DNA of 64,000 nucleotides from Paenibacillus aceris (lineage in GTDB: Bacteria; Bacillota; Bacilli; Paenibacillales; NBRC-103111): positions 50,203 through 114,202 of the forward strand of contig NZ_JAGGKV010000024.1 of the NCBI RefSeq assembly GCF_017874035.1, read 5' to 3'. The notes beneath the pieces are model-generated. The model had not been told where the DNA came from. It worked only from the letters and a program-made list of their open reading frames with translations, and did no database searches. Made by a program: the position numbers and the translations under genes. Positions 44,501 to 54,000 of this stretch are shown here, in pieces; positions within the stretch are counted from its first letter, which is position 1, and the number at the start of each line of letters is the position of its first letter.

Positions 44501-46128
44501 CGGAAGGGTTCCTTGTCGGATTTGGAAACAAAGATTCCAATAACTACTATTGGTGGAATCTTGGCGGTTTCGGCAATACCAAAACGGTCATTGAAAAAGC
44601 CGTGAACGGAACAAAAACGACGATCAGCAACACGAGCACCAAAACAATAACGGCAAACCAATGGTACGATATCAAAGTTGTTGTGGAAGGCAATCGGATT
44701 CGCTGTTATTTGGATGGGGAGCTCATCCATGACATTACGGATAATACGATTCCCGGACCGCTTTACAGCGTAACAACGAAGGATGAAACGACTGGCGACC
44801 TGATTGTAAAAGTTGTCAATATCTCCGGCGAAGCTCAAAGTACGCAAGTGAACGTTAGCGGAGCCGAGTATATTCAGCCTGAGGCTACTGTTATTGAATT
44901 AAAATCGGCATCAAGTGCAGATGAGAATTCGTACAACGATCCGACCAACGTGTTCCCGGTAACGAAGAAGGTTAGCGGCTTTGGGAAATCATTCTCCTAT
45001 AGCTTCCCTGCGTACTCGCTCTCTGTCATAAGACTGAGAACAACTAGTGCGCCTGTTATCGACAGCATTGACAATGTCAATGTCCATACGAGCATTGGAA
45101 GCGCGCCGCAATTGCCGGCCGTTGTTACGGTTACGAAATCCGACGGCAGCAAACAAAACGCGGATGTTGAATGGAAGCGAGTCGATGAGGACCAATATGC
45201 AACCGTGGGAACTTTTGAAGTAAAAGGGATCGTAGCCGGCACGTATTTGAATGCTTATGCGACGGTTCAAGTTGCTGAGAAAAAGAACGAAAACCCGGCT
45301 GCAGTGCTAACGGGACCTTCATCCGTTGAAGCCGGCAGCAGCGTTGATTTGACTTACGGCTTTAGTGATGTAACCGAGAGTGTTTATGCAAATGACATCA
45401 CGGTGAATTACGATCCCAACCATTTGGAGTACGTATCTGCAGACTCCTTGGTAGAGGGGATCCAAGTCGTAGGCAACTCTGAACCTGGAAACTCAGGCAA
45501 AGTGAGGATTCTGGCAGCGAATACGGGAGCTGCCGTTTCAGGCACGGTTCAATTGCTGAAACTTCACTTTAAAGCCAAATCGGTCAGCGAAACGACTTCA
45601 AGCACCGTAACTTTAAGCGATGTCATAATAGCAAATAGCAGCGGTGCCGAAACGAATCTCAATAGCGGAGATGCCTTGGCGCTCCAGATCACAGTGAACG
45701 ATACCGTTGATAAAACGGCATTGTTGAACTTGATCGCAGCCGCTCAGCAGCTTCACGATGCAGCACAAGAAGGCAGCTTGCCGGGCGAGTATCCTGCCGG
45801 GGCCAAAGCGGCACTGTTTAGTGCGATTGCCAAGGCGCAAGGCGTAGCGGCTGATGCCGGCGCGAACTCACAAGCGGTAAATGCAGCTATTGGGCAATTG
45901 GAAGCGGCAATTCAAGTGTTTAAAGCTTCCGTGGTGACTGCGCAGACAGGCGATTTGAACGCAGACGGCAGGTTCAGTATCGGAGATCTTGCCATTGTCG
46001 CAAGCAGCTATGGCAAAACGAAGGCTGATCCGGATTGGAATACGCTTTACAAGAAATCGGATTTCAATGGCGACGGCATCATCGATATCGTTGACCTCGC
46101 AGCAGTAGCCAAATTGATTATAGAGTAA
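41587..46128 (+). CDS. Secreted multidomain GH51 alpha-L-arabinofuranosidase with cohesin and dockerin
   Basis: A 1513-residue exported enzyme. Order: signal peptide (1-30); LamG-type sugar-binding domain (about 45-250); Ig-like domain (about 260-345, VTWQTSDASIVKTDGTV); GH51 catalytic region (about 355-900) with acid/base Glu697 in YLGLGNELWG and nucleophile Glu785 in VFVGEYAAHG; an embedded LamG-like domain (NDFTDSATLSQWNNFKGTW); Ig-like domain; cohesin (about 1236-1370, DITVNYDPNHLEYVSADSLV); a helical FIVAR-like spacer (1376-1452); and a C-terminal type I dockerin (1454-1513) with calcium loops DLNADGRFS and DFNGDGIID. ATG 41587 follows ATAGGA; GTG 41572 is less likely. It probably removes arabinose from arabinan side chains outside the cell. 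Confidence 0.9.
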   Translation: MRLRTFKKMVGFLGMMTMMSSVFVSPVQGSSEDTNTNANMTISAVSTVAEDSLLLHYKFDQTSGTTVEDASNKGHSGTLMGGATWNTEGKIGGAVTLNGTNGYIKLPDGILADQNDVTIATWVKVNTIKTWGRVFDFGSGTSNWTMLTLKNGSGFMEFSTTPEGGSKELVSGPAFPTSKIWQHVAVVKKGNKSTMYINGIEVASTTTMPTLPSVLGNTTQNYIGKSQYADPYFDGGIDDFRIYNRALEGNEVMGLAIESMSNLELVAYSKNWLNLGDTSKQTQNLSLPTSGPGGTSVTWQTSDASIVKTDGTVTQPAAGQGDKSVTLTATISKGDIQDTKSFTVVVWESGSTAYTMNINGSQPAHDVSPTLYGIFFEDINYSADGGLYGELVQNRSFEFDSPLYAWNNVIENGGAGQVTTAKTDPLNAKNPNYVRLSVTKPGAGVGISNSGYDGIAVKSGESYHFSVYTRSSDSPSKSIAVQLRGQQGTVYDACTINGITSQWQKLDCSLKAKATDTKASIVVMATDAATVDLDMVSLFPETTWGNRSNGLRYDLAEMLDDLHPGFLRFPGGCIVEGGSLQNRYQWKNTIGDVNQRQIQHNQWASNYYQSFGLGFHEYFQLAEDIGAEPLPLLFIGQVSCTATPPMIPLGDLQPYIQDALDLIEYANGDVTTKWGAARAANGHPEPFHLKYLGLGNELWGQNYLDRYNIFYDAIKAKYPEMKLVLSAGAYPDDANFDLAYNWLGKNGQKADLVDEHMYQSPQWFYNNVNRYDKYSRTGPKVFVGEYAAHGSGKRNNMESALAEGAFMTGLERNSDVVGMASFAPLFAYTNRTQWTTDLIWFNNHEVFGTPNYYVQQMFKNHLGQKLMPTELTKRNQPSSDVTGSIVLGSWSTAVDYDNVKVTSADHTELLNNDFTDSATLSQWNNFKGTWAITGGLLKQTDASATDARLQLLQGQNWSNYTLELKARKVSGAEGFLVGFGNKDSNNYYWWNLGGFGNTKTVIEKAVNGTKTTISNTSTKTITANQWYDIKVVVEGNRIRCYLDGELIHDITDNTIPGPLYSVTTKDETTGDLIVKVVNISGEAQSTQVNVSGAEYIQPEATVIELKSASSADENSYNDPTNVFPVTKKVSGFGKSFSYSFPAYSLSVIRLRTTSAPVIDSIDNVNVHTSIGSAPQLPAVVTVTKSDGSKQNADVEWKRVDEDQYATVGTFEVKGIVAGTYLNAYATVQVAEKKNENPAAVLTGPSSVEAGSSVDLTYGFSDVTESVYANDITVNYDPNHLEYVSADSLVEGIQVVGNSEPGNSGKVRILAANTGAAVSGTVQLLKLHFKAKSVSETTSSTVTLSDVIIANSSGAETNLNSGDALALQITVNDTVDKTALLNLIAAAQQLHDAAQEGSLPGEYPAGAKAALFSAIAKAQGVAADAGANSQAVNAAIGQLEAAIQVFKASVVTAQTGDLNADGRFSIGDLAIVASSYGKTKADPDWNTLYKKSDFNGDGIIDIVDLAAVAKLIIE

Positions 46129-46135
46129 GTCCAGT

Positions 46136-46168
46136 CAGAAGAGTGTCCGAAAGGCCGCTCTTCTGTTC
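46136..46168 (+). terminator. Probable terminator between GH51 and GH43 genes
   Basis: CAGAAGAG (46136-46143) and CTCTTCTG (46158-46165) form an 8-bp stem, with a TTCTC tail. It may reduce but not exclude read-through to the next enzyme gene. Confidence 0.6.
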
Positions 46169-46205
46169 TCATTACTCGTTAAATCAACAATAGAAAGGCA
46201 GGACG

Positions 46206-49200
46206 ATGAATGTAATGAGACGTACTTTAATGATATTCCTGGTTTTCACTATGGTAGTCGGCAGCATGTTTAATTTCGTTAAGAAGACGTCCGTTGTGAA
46301 GGCAGACAGCGAAAACCCAGTTTTGGTGTCTGCAAGCTCCAAATTAGTCATTCCTAACGGAAGCAATATACGTGGAAATATTACGCTGCCATCCCAGCTT
46401 GATGTGGATGGGAGTAAAGTCAATGTGACATGGCAATCTTCGGATCCCCTTGTCATCACGGACAAAGCAACGGGTGGCAGCGGAGAAATTCCTGCCGGTG
46501 TGGTCAAACGCCAAGCCACAGACCAAAATATGATTTTGACGGCTAATCTTGAATTGAACGGAGATGTTATCCAAAAAATATTTCCTGTAACCGTCAAAAA
46601 ATCCGCTCAAGTGGAAGCATATAAAGGCTACATCTATACGTACTTCCGGGCTAATTTGTACGGCAACGGGGAAAGTCAGCAGATCCATTTGGCTTCGAGT
46701 AAAGACGGGCTTTTCTGGGACGATATGAATAAGAACGAACCAATTTTAACTTCGACTTTGGGGACAAAAGGGGTGCGCGATTCGTTCATTGTCAGATCCC
46801 CTGAGGGTGACAAATTTTATTTGATCGCAACGGACCTAGATGCGAATGGCGGTAATTGGGGAGCATATGCGACGGCTGGAAGTAAGTCGATTATGGTATG
46901 GGAGTCCGATGACTTAATCAATTGGTCGGACCAGCGGATGATCAAAATCGCGCCGGATAACGCAGGGAATATGTGGGCTCCAGAGACCATTTATGATCCT
47001 ACGACCGGTGAGTATGTCGTTTACTGGGCATCCAATGTCGGCGGTCACAGCATTTATTATGCCAAAACCCGTGATTTCTGGACATTTACAGAGCCTGCAA
47101 TTTACAAAGCTAAAACCGCTTCAGCTACTTACATTGATACGAATATGATTGAAAACAACGGAAAATATTATCGTTTTACAAAAAATGAAAATGATTTAAC
47201 GATTTTATTAGAAAAAAGCAATTCCGTGCTTGGTAATTTTGAACTGGTTGGCAATAAAATTGCCGGTGAAAGCGGTGTAGAGGGGCCTGCCAGCTTTAAG
47301 CTAAATGGCCAAGATAAATGGATACTTCTCATGGACGGTTATACGGGAAGTAATTCAGGTGTCGGATTCTTTCCGTTAATCGCTGAAAGTGCAGCGGATT
47401 TGGATGCAGGTAATTTTAGAAGACTCGGAAAAACAGAATTTAGAATGCCGACAGGAGCCAAACACGGCGGAATTATTCCTGTCACTCAGAAAGAGTATGA
47501 TGCCGTTATGGCAAAATGGGGAAAAGATCTTGTGAAACCGGTGGCGCCCGATACTGGCGATCAACTCGTACCCGACCTGCAATATAAGTTTGATGAAACG
47601 CTGAGCGGGAATACCGTAGTGAATACAGGTGCTTCAGGAACCAAAAATAATGGAACGCTATATAACGGCGCTGTCTATAAAACAGATGCAGACAAAGGAA
47701 AGGTATTGAATCTCGGCGGAGGAAACGCGAATACCAACAGTCCCTATTTCGCATTCCCGCAAGGGTATTTTGACGGCAAAGATCAAGTATCGATTATCAT
47801 GGACATCAAATCGGAGATGGATAATCAATTCTTCTTTACTTTCGGTGTGGGCCAGGATAATCAGAAATATGTATTCTTGCGCACAAGGGCAAACGAAATC
47901 TATTCGGCCTTAACCGTGAAATCCAATCCAGGCGAGCAAAAAATTGTTTCAGCACAGAGTCCTTCAATTAAAAATACGTGGACGAATATCGCTATTGTGC
48001 TGGACCGCAATGCTGACGGTATCCACAGTACAATGAGGCTGTATAAAGACGGTGTACTGCTAGGTCAACTAACGGACTTAATTGCAAATTTATCAACGAT
48101 GGGGCCGGACCTAAAAGCTTATTTAGGGAAAGCATTCTACAGCGATCCCTATTTCAAAGGTTCCTTTGATAATGTTCGAGTTTATAACCGTGCACTAACA
48201 GATGTGCAGGTGAATCAGGTGTTTAATCAAACGAGCTGGGAAACACCGGGTGATGCGGACATTGTTAATCAAGTGCTAGCCGACTTAACGATTCCGAATG
48301 CGAATGACGTTCGTGGCAATATGACATTGCCGACACGCAGTGCAGAAGGTGCAACGATTACTTGGCAAACGGACAGAGCCGATGTCGTTAATGTTAATGA
48401 GGTGGTCAATGCTAATTATGACGCCATGCCTGGCGGGGTTGTAACTAGACAGAACACCGATACACAGGTAACCCTGACCGCCACGGTTAGTTATGGAACA
48501 GCCGTTCATACCAAGCAAATCCCTCTTACTGTAAAAGCAAAGGTTGCGAAAGGAGATTATAAGGGTTATTTATTCGCTCATTTTACAGGTGAAAGTGCAA
48601 CAGGAGAGCAGATTTATTTTGGGAGCAGTAAAGATGGCTTGCATTGGCAAAACCTGAATGACGGGGAAGCTGTCTTAACCTCGGATATCGGAGAAAAGGG
48701 TGTTCGCGATCCTTATATTTTACGTTCTGCGGAAGGAGATAAATTCTATATTCTCGCAACGGACTTAAGAATCGCCAGCGGAAAAGGCTGGGGTGCGGCG
48801 ATGAATGACGGAAGCAAATCCCTTATTATTTGGGAATCTACCGATTTAGTGAATTGGTCGAAGCCCAGAATGGCAGAGGTGGGACCTCCGGATTCAGGAT
48901 TTACATGGGCGCCTGAAGCGATGTATGACGAAAAAACGGGTGAATATGTTGTGTTTTGGGCTTCCAACATAAAAAATTCATCGGGTGGTTTTGACGCGCC
49001 GAATATCTATTACGCTAAGACAAGAGATTTCTATACGTTTACGAAGCCTACTTTATACATTGACAGGCCAGGTACCCAAGGGATCATTGATACGACAATG
49101 ATTAAAGATGCTGACGGCAAATATTACCGGTATTCCGGTGATGGTCAAATCACGATAGAGGGCAGTGATCAAATCCTCGGCACATGGTCGACTATTGGCA

Positions 49201-50963
49201 CGCTGGCGCCAATCGGATTAACCGGCAGTGATGTAGAAGGACCATTAATTTATAAGTTCAATGATCGCAATGAATGGAACCTGATGGTCGATCAATATGC
49301 TACCGGCAAAGGGTATCTTCCTTTGGTTACTTCGGATCTGTCCAGCGGGAATTTCAGAAAATTAACGACAGCAGAATACAACTTAGATGCAAATACGAAA
49401 AGGCACGGTGCTGTTTTAAACATCACGCAAGAGGAATACGATGCCGTAATGGCCAAATGGGGCATATTCGCTAGAGAACCTGTAGAGGATCAGCAGGAGC
49501 AGCCTATTCTCGCCTATAACTTTGATGAAACGATGGCAAATGGCCAAATCCAGGATACTTCAGGCAACAATTATACAGGTACTTTGAACGGAAATGCGAC
49601 GTATGTAACAGACCAAGAAAAGAATTCCAAAGTCTTGTATTTAGATGGAACAACGAATACTTTTGCGGCTTTCCCGACGGGCTTCTTCGAAGGCAGAAAT
49701 ACGGTGTCCATTTCCATGGATATTAAGCCGGAAACCGTCACAGGCAACTTTTTTACATTTACCATCGGAAAAAATAACCAAAAGTACATGTTCTTAAGAA
49801 CGCGGGATACCGAAATTAGAAATGCGATTACGAAATCGACGTATTCAAGCGAGCAAGAAGCAAAAGCAGCAACAGCTTCTATTAAAAGCAAATGGATGAA
49901 CATTAAGCTGGTCATTACACCTACAAGCATGACCATTTATAAGGACGGCGTACTGTTCGCGCAAAACAATAATGTTTCGGTGAGCATTTCAGACTTTGGC
50001 CGAGATGTATTGGCCTACCTTGGTAAATCTTTTTACCCGGCGGACCCTTATTTCAAAGGTTATTTTGACAATGTAAAAGTGTACAATCGTGCACTTACTG
50101 CGTCTGAAATTAACGGGCCATCGAGTGAGAAGAATACGGCTGTTCTCAAAGGAGCTGCGAGCGTAGGCGGCGGGCAATCACTTGAACTTACTTACGGGGT
50201 TTCAAACGTGACGTCAGTGGTGTATGCAAATGATCTGCGCATACATTTTGATCCTGCAAAGCTGCAGTTCGTCTCAGTGGAAGCAATGCGCGATGGCGTG
50301 ATCGTTGCGGATTCCACGGATACTTCCGCTTCAGGGGTCGTTCGACTCCTGCTTTCAAGCCTGGGTTCGGAGCATGCTTTTACGGGTTCTGCCGACCTGC
50401 TGAAGATCAAGTTTAAAGCAGCTTCAAGCACTACATCCGCTACTAGCTCTGTATCCTTGAGCGACGTAGTTGTGGCAAATCACTTAGGTGTTGAAACCAA
50501 CCTGAATAATGGAAACGTGCTTCAGATTCAAATCAACCCGACTGTAGATAAAGCAAGTCTGCTTCAAGCTATTTCCAGCGCGCAATCTCTGTATGCCTCA
50601 GCTGCAGAAGGAACCCAAATCGGGCAATACCCTGTTGGCTCAAAAGCTGCATTGAATAGTGCGATTACGGCTGCACAAGCAGTGGCTGATTCTGCAAACG
50701 CTAATCAACAGGATGTAAACAGCGCAATAGACCGGCTGAATGCAGCAGTTCTGGCATTCCGCAACTTGGTCAACACTGCGCAGAGTGGAGATCTTAACAA
50801 CGATGGCAAATACAGCATCGGTGATCTGGCCATAGCGGCAATAGCTTATGGTCAAACCTCCTCTTCCGCAAATTGGGAAGCGATCAAACATGCGGATTTG
50901 AACCACGACGGCAAGATCGATATTCTTGATTTGGCTGCTATCGCCAGATTGATTTTGGAGTAA
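46206..50963 (+). CDS. Secreted protein with two GH43-like domains, cohesin and dockerin
   Basis: A 1585-residue exported protein built from a tandem repeat. Each half (about residues 36-675 and 685-1300) holds an Ig-like domain, a five-bladed GH43-like domain and a LamG domain. In each GH43 copy the base Asp (Asp192 in GVRDSFIVRS; Asp835 in GVRDPYILRS), a middle Asp (TYIDTNMI; GIIDTTMI) and the acid Glu (GVEGPASF; DVEGPLIY) are kept. After the second LamG come a cohesin (about 1309-1443, RIHFDPAKLQFVSVEAM), a helical spacer and a dockerin with loops DLNNDGKYS and DLNHDGKID. The signal peptide ends near VVKA. Likely an extracellular arabinosidase or arabinanase acting with the GH51 enzyme. 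Confidence 0.87.
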   Translation: MNVMRRTLMIFLVFTMVVGSMFNFVKKTSVVKADSENPVLVSASSKLVIPNGSNIRGNITLPSQLDVDGSKVNVTWQSSDPLVITDKATGGSGEIPAGVVKRQATDQNMILTANLELNGDVIQKIFPVTVKKSAQVEAYKGYIYTYFRANLYGNGESQQIHLASSKDGLFWDDMNKNEPILTSTLGTKGVRDSFIVRSPEGDKFYLIATDLDANGGNWGAYATAGSKSIMVWESDDLINWSDQRMIKIAPDNAGNMWAPETIYDPTTGEYVVYWASNVGGHSIYYAKTRDFWTFTEPAIYKAKTASATYIDTNMIENNGKYYRFTKNENDLTILLEKSNSVLGNFELVGNKIAGESGVEGPASFKLNGQDKWILLMDGYTGSNSGVGFFPLIAESAADLDAGNFRRLGKTEFRMPTGAKHGGIIPVTQKEYDAVMAKWGKDLVKPVAPDTGDQLVPDLQYKFDETLSGNTVVNTGASGTKNNGTLYNGAVYKTDADKGKVLNLGGGNANTNSPYFAFPQGYFDGKDQVSIIMDIKSEMDNQFFFTFGVGQDNQKYVFLRTRANEIYSALTVKSNPGEQKIVSAQSPSIKNTWTNIAIVLDRNADGIHSTMRLYKDGVLLGQLTDLIANLSTMGPDLKAYLGKAFYSDPYFKGSFDNVRVYNRALTDVQVNQVFNQTSWETPGDADIVNQVLADLTIPNANDVRGNMTLPTRSAEGATITWQTDRADVVNVNEVVNANYDAMPGGVVTRQNTDTQVTLTATVSYGTAVHTKQIPLTVKAKVAKGDYKGYLFAHFTGESATGEQIYFGSSKDGLHWQNLNDGEAVLTSDIGEKGVRDPYILRSAEGDKFYILATDLRIASGKGWGAAMNDGSKSLIIWESTDLVNWSKPRMAEVGPPDSGFTWAPEAMYDEKTGEYVVFWASNIKNSSGGFDAPNIYYAKTRDFYTFTKPTLYIDRPGTQGIIDTTMIKDADGKYYRYSGDGQITIEGSDQILGTWSTIGTLAPIGLTGSDVEGPLIYKFNDRNEWNLMVDQYATGKGYLPLVTSDLSSGNFRKLTTAEYNLDANTKRHGAVLNITQEEYDAVMAKWGIFAREPVEDQQEQPILAYNFDETMANGQIQDTSGNNYTGTLNGNATYVTDQEKNSKVLYLDGTTNTFAAFPTGFFEGRNTVSISMDIKPETVTGNFFTFTIGKNNQKYMFLRTRDTEIRNAITKSTYSSEQEAKAATASIKSKWMNIKLVITPTSMTIYKDGVLFAQNNNVSVSISDFGRDVLAYLGKSFYPADPYFKGYFDNVKVYNRALTASEINGPSSEKNTAVLKGAASVGGGQSLELTYGVSNVTSVVYANDLRIHFDPAKLQFVSVEAMRDGVIVADSTDTSASGVVRLLLSSLGSEHAFTGSADLLKIKFKAASSTTSATSSVSLSDVVVANHLGVETNLNNGNVLQIQINPTVDKASLLQAISSAQSLYASAAEGTQIGQYPVGSKAALNSAITAAQAVADSANANQQDVNSAIDRLNAAVLAFRNLVNTAQSGDLNNDGKYSIGDLAIAAIAYGQTSSSANWEAIKHADLNHDGKIDILDLAAIARLILE

Positions 50964-50971
50964 GTGCAAGC

Positions 50972-51006
50972 GATATGAGGGAGGTCAGCTTCCCTCATAT
51001 CTTTCT
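50972..51006 (+). terminator. Intrinsic terminator after the tandem GH43 gene
   Basis: GATATGAGGGA (50972-50982) and TCCCTCATATC (50991-51001) are exact 11-bp inverted repeats followed by TTTCTT. Each of the three enzyme genes ends in such a hairpin, so each may also have its own transcript level. Confidence 0.8.
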
Positions 51007-51039
51007 TAGAGATTTACAGAAAGGTGGGAAAATAAACGC

Positions 51040-54000
51040 ATGAAACCTTTTCTAAAGGGTCTGCTTATTCTGACACTAGCTTTTGGGAATTTACTTCCTA
51101 CTTCTATAGGGGAGAGTTCAATTGCACATGCCGAAGGGGAAACTCAACTTTTGTCCTCGAATCTTTTGGCTCAGTATCCGTTAATCGATGATGTGAAGGA
51201 TGTGTCGGGCAACGGAAAAGACGGAGAAGCTGTCGGTAGTGTTTCGTTTAGCGATGGTTTAACTTTGCCGGGCGGATCGGGCAGCAGTACCAATTACGTC
51301 AAGCTGCCAACTGGACTGTTTGACAATCAGGATTCGGTCACGGTATCTCTTTGGCTGAAGAGCAATACGGGAAGTGGGAATTATTCGGCCTTATTCTTTG
51401 GGACACCGGCTAATAGCAGCAGTGTGCCAGTTAACTATTGGTTATTCAATCCAACCAATCCAAGCGGCAACTTTAAATCGGTCTTTACGAACACTGTCAA
51501 TAATAGTGCGCCTTGGAGTTCAGAAGTCGGTGTAACATCCGCCTCGACTACAGGGAACAAAGGGGTATGGACACATTATACGACAGTCATCACTCCAACA
51601 TCGCTTACCGGTTATATCAACGGAGTGAAGATAGGAACTGTCAGCAAAACAAGGAAAACAAGTGATTTCGGGACGGGGTTAAATGCCTATATTGGGCGTT
51701 CCAATTATTTGAACGATCCCGCATTTGCAGGTTCGTTTCAGGATTTGCGTATCTATGGCGAGGCTCTGAATGATGCCGGAGTGACTTCCGTGTATACGGA
51801 AGGATCGAAGGTCATGGCGCTGCAGCAGGCGAAGAAAGAGCTCGCCTTGGGAGACACCTCAGCCGTTGCAGATCATATGACGCTTCCGGTAACAGGAGCG
51901 AACGGATCGACGATCTCATGGAAGTCGAGTGATGAGACGGCCATATCCAACACAGGGGTTGTTTCACTCAAAACTTCTGAGCAGAAGGTTACATTAACGG
52001 CAACAATCTCGCTGGGAGGCTATCAAGCTACCAAAGAATTTGCGGTTACACTAGTATCTAGCGAAGGGATTGCTGAAACATTTGCCGATAAGCTGTATCT
52101 CCCTTATGTACTTATTCAAGGCGATACTCTACCGACTTCCATGGGCAGCGCCTCCATCAAGTGGAGCAGTAGTCGTCCAGCCATTATCAGTAATGATGGC
52201 ATCATTCAACCATCTTTACAAGGAATGGAAGAGGTTAGCTTAACAGCAGTTGTTTCTATCAGTGGACAGCAGGCTGTGAGACAATTAAAGGTTAAAGTCA
52301 TGGAAACTGCTCCGTCCTATTTATTAGGCTATACCCGTTCAGGAAGCACGCTAGCTACTGATGCCATGCACCTGGCGTATAGTCAGGACGGCGGAACGTA
52401 TTCTGCACTAAACAATAATACGGGTGTCTTATTCGCCAAAGCAGATTTTACAACCAGTATTGCCGGAGTGTCCAAAAAATTAGTTAAACCGTATATATTC
52501 CGAATGTTGGACGGCACTTTTGGTGTTGTTGCAACAAGACAGGAGAGTACGGGACTGCAAAGTGCAGACGAGAAATCATCCTTCCTATTTTTCAAATCAA
52601 AGGATTTAGTATCCTATGAAGAAGCAGGATTGATTTCGCTGCATACCAATCAAACGGTAACTAACCCGATTAGTGAAGTCGACCCTTCTACTGGAGAGTA
52701 CAGGATTGAGTGGAAGGCCGAAGACGGCAGCAGTTTCTATAATACAACCAAGGATTTCGTAACGGTCAGCGATCCAAAGGCTGGAGCGAAGCTCACTGTC
52801 AGAAAAGGGACAGTCAATGTTGCTGACGCTGTTCCAAGCAACCGCCTTCCAGTGACCAAGGTGGAGGCAAAGGCTGTAACCAATAAGCTCATGAAAGTAA
52901 TCAATACGAGTGTAACTAGTATTTCCATAAATGTGGAAAAGGAACAAAAATTTACTTTTGATGACCTTAGTCAAATGAAGGTAACTGCCTCCTATAACGA
53001 CGGTTCAACGGCTAGTAAAGCTGTGAGTTGGAATGAGGCTGAATTTAACCAAATCGATTTTAGCAAAAAAGGGGTATATCAAGTAAACGGGACAGTCAAA
53101 CAGACCCTGTATCCAAGCAATATGATCAAACAATATGCAGATCCGAATGTTTTTCGATACAAAGGAAAATATTATTTTATTGCAACGAATGAAAATGGTC
53201 AAAAGGATCTCAATATGAGGTCGGCCGACACTATTTTGGGATTGAAGGACGCAGCTTCGGTTACGATTTGGACGGCGAATGCATCCGGAGACATGTCCGG
53301 AAGTATTTGGGCTCCAGAGCTGCACGAAGTGAATGGGCAGTTATATATTTTCTTTGCTGCGGGCAGCCCTTCGGCTTGGAATACCGTGCAGTCACGTGTG
53401 ATGAAGCTGAAAGATGGCGGGAATCCGCTGAGTGCTTCCGACTGGGAAGTACCGATCCGAGTTCAGAATAAAGCGGGCGGCTTCCTTTACACCGAGGGGA
53501 TTACCCTGGATATGACCACCTTTGAGCACAAAGGCGAGTACTATATTATCTGGGCTCAGCGGAAGATTACATCTCCGGAAAATTCGAGCTCTGACCTTTA
53601 CATTGCGAAAATCGACCCGAGCCAGCCATGGAAGCTGACGACAGACCCTGTTCGTATTGCGAGACCTGAATATGGCTGGGACCGCCGGACAACGCCTGTG
53701 GATGAAGGACCGTTTGTTTTAAAACACGGGGATAAAGTGTTTGTCACTTTCTCAGGTTCAGGCGTAGATCAAACTTATAGCATCGGATTGTTAAGCGCTG
53801 ATGGAAACAGCAACTTATTGGACCCGGCTTCATGGACAAAGACCAATTACCCGATTCTCACATCGGAATCTGTTCCAGGTGAATATGGCCCGGGCCACAA
53901 CTCTTACGTAGAAGATGAAGATGGCAATCTGGTTAATATTTATCACACTATCCCGTCATCCGGTGGTCAAAGAAATACAAATGCAAGAAGAGTACATTGG

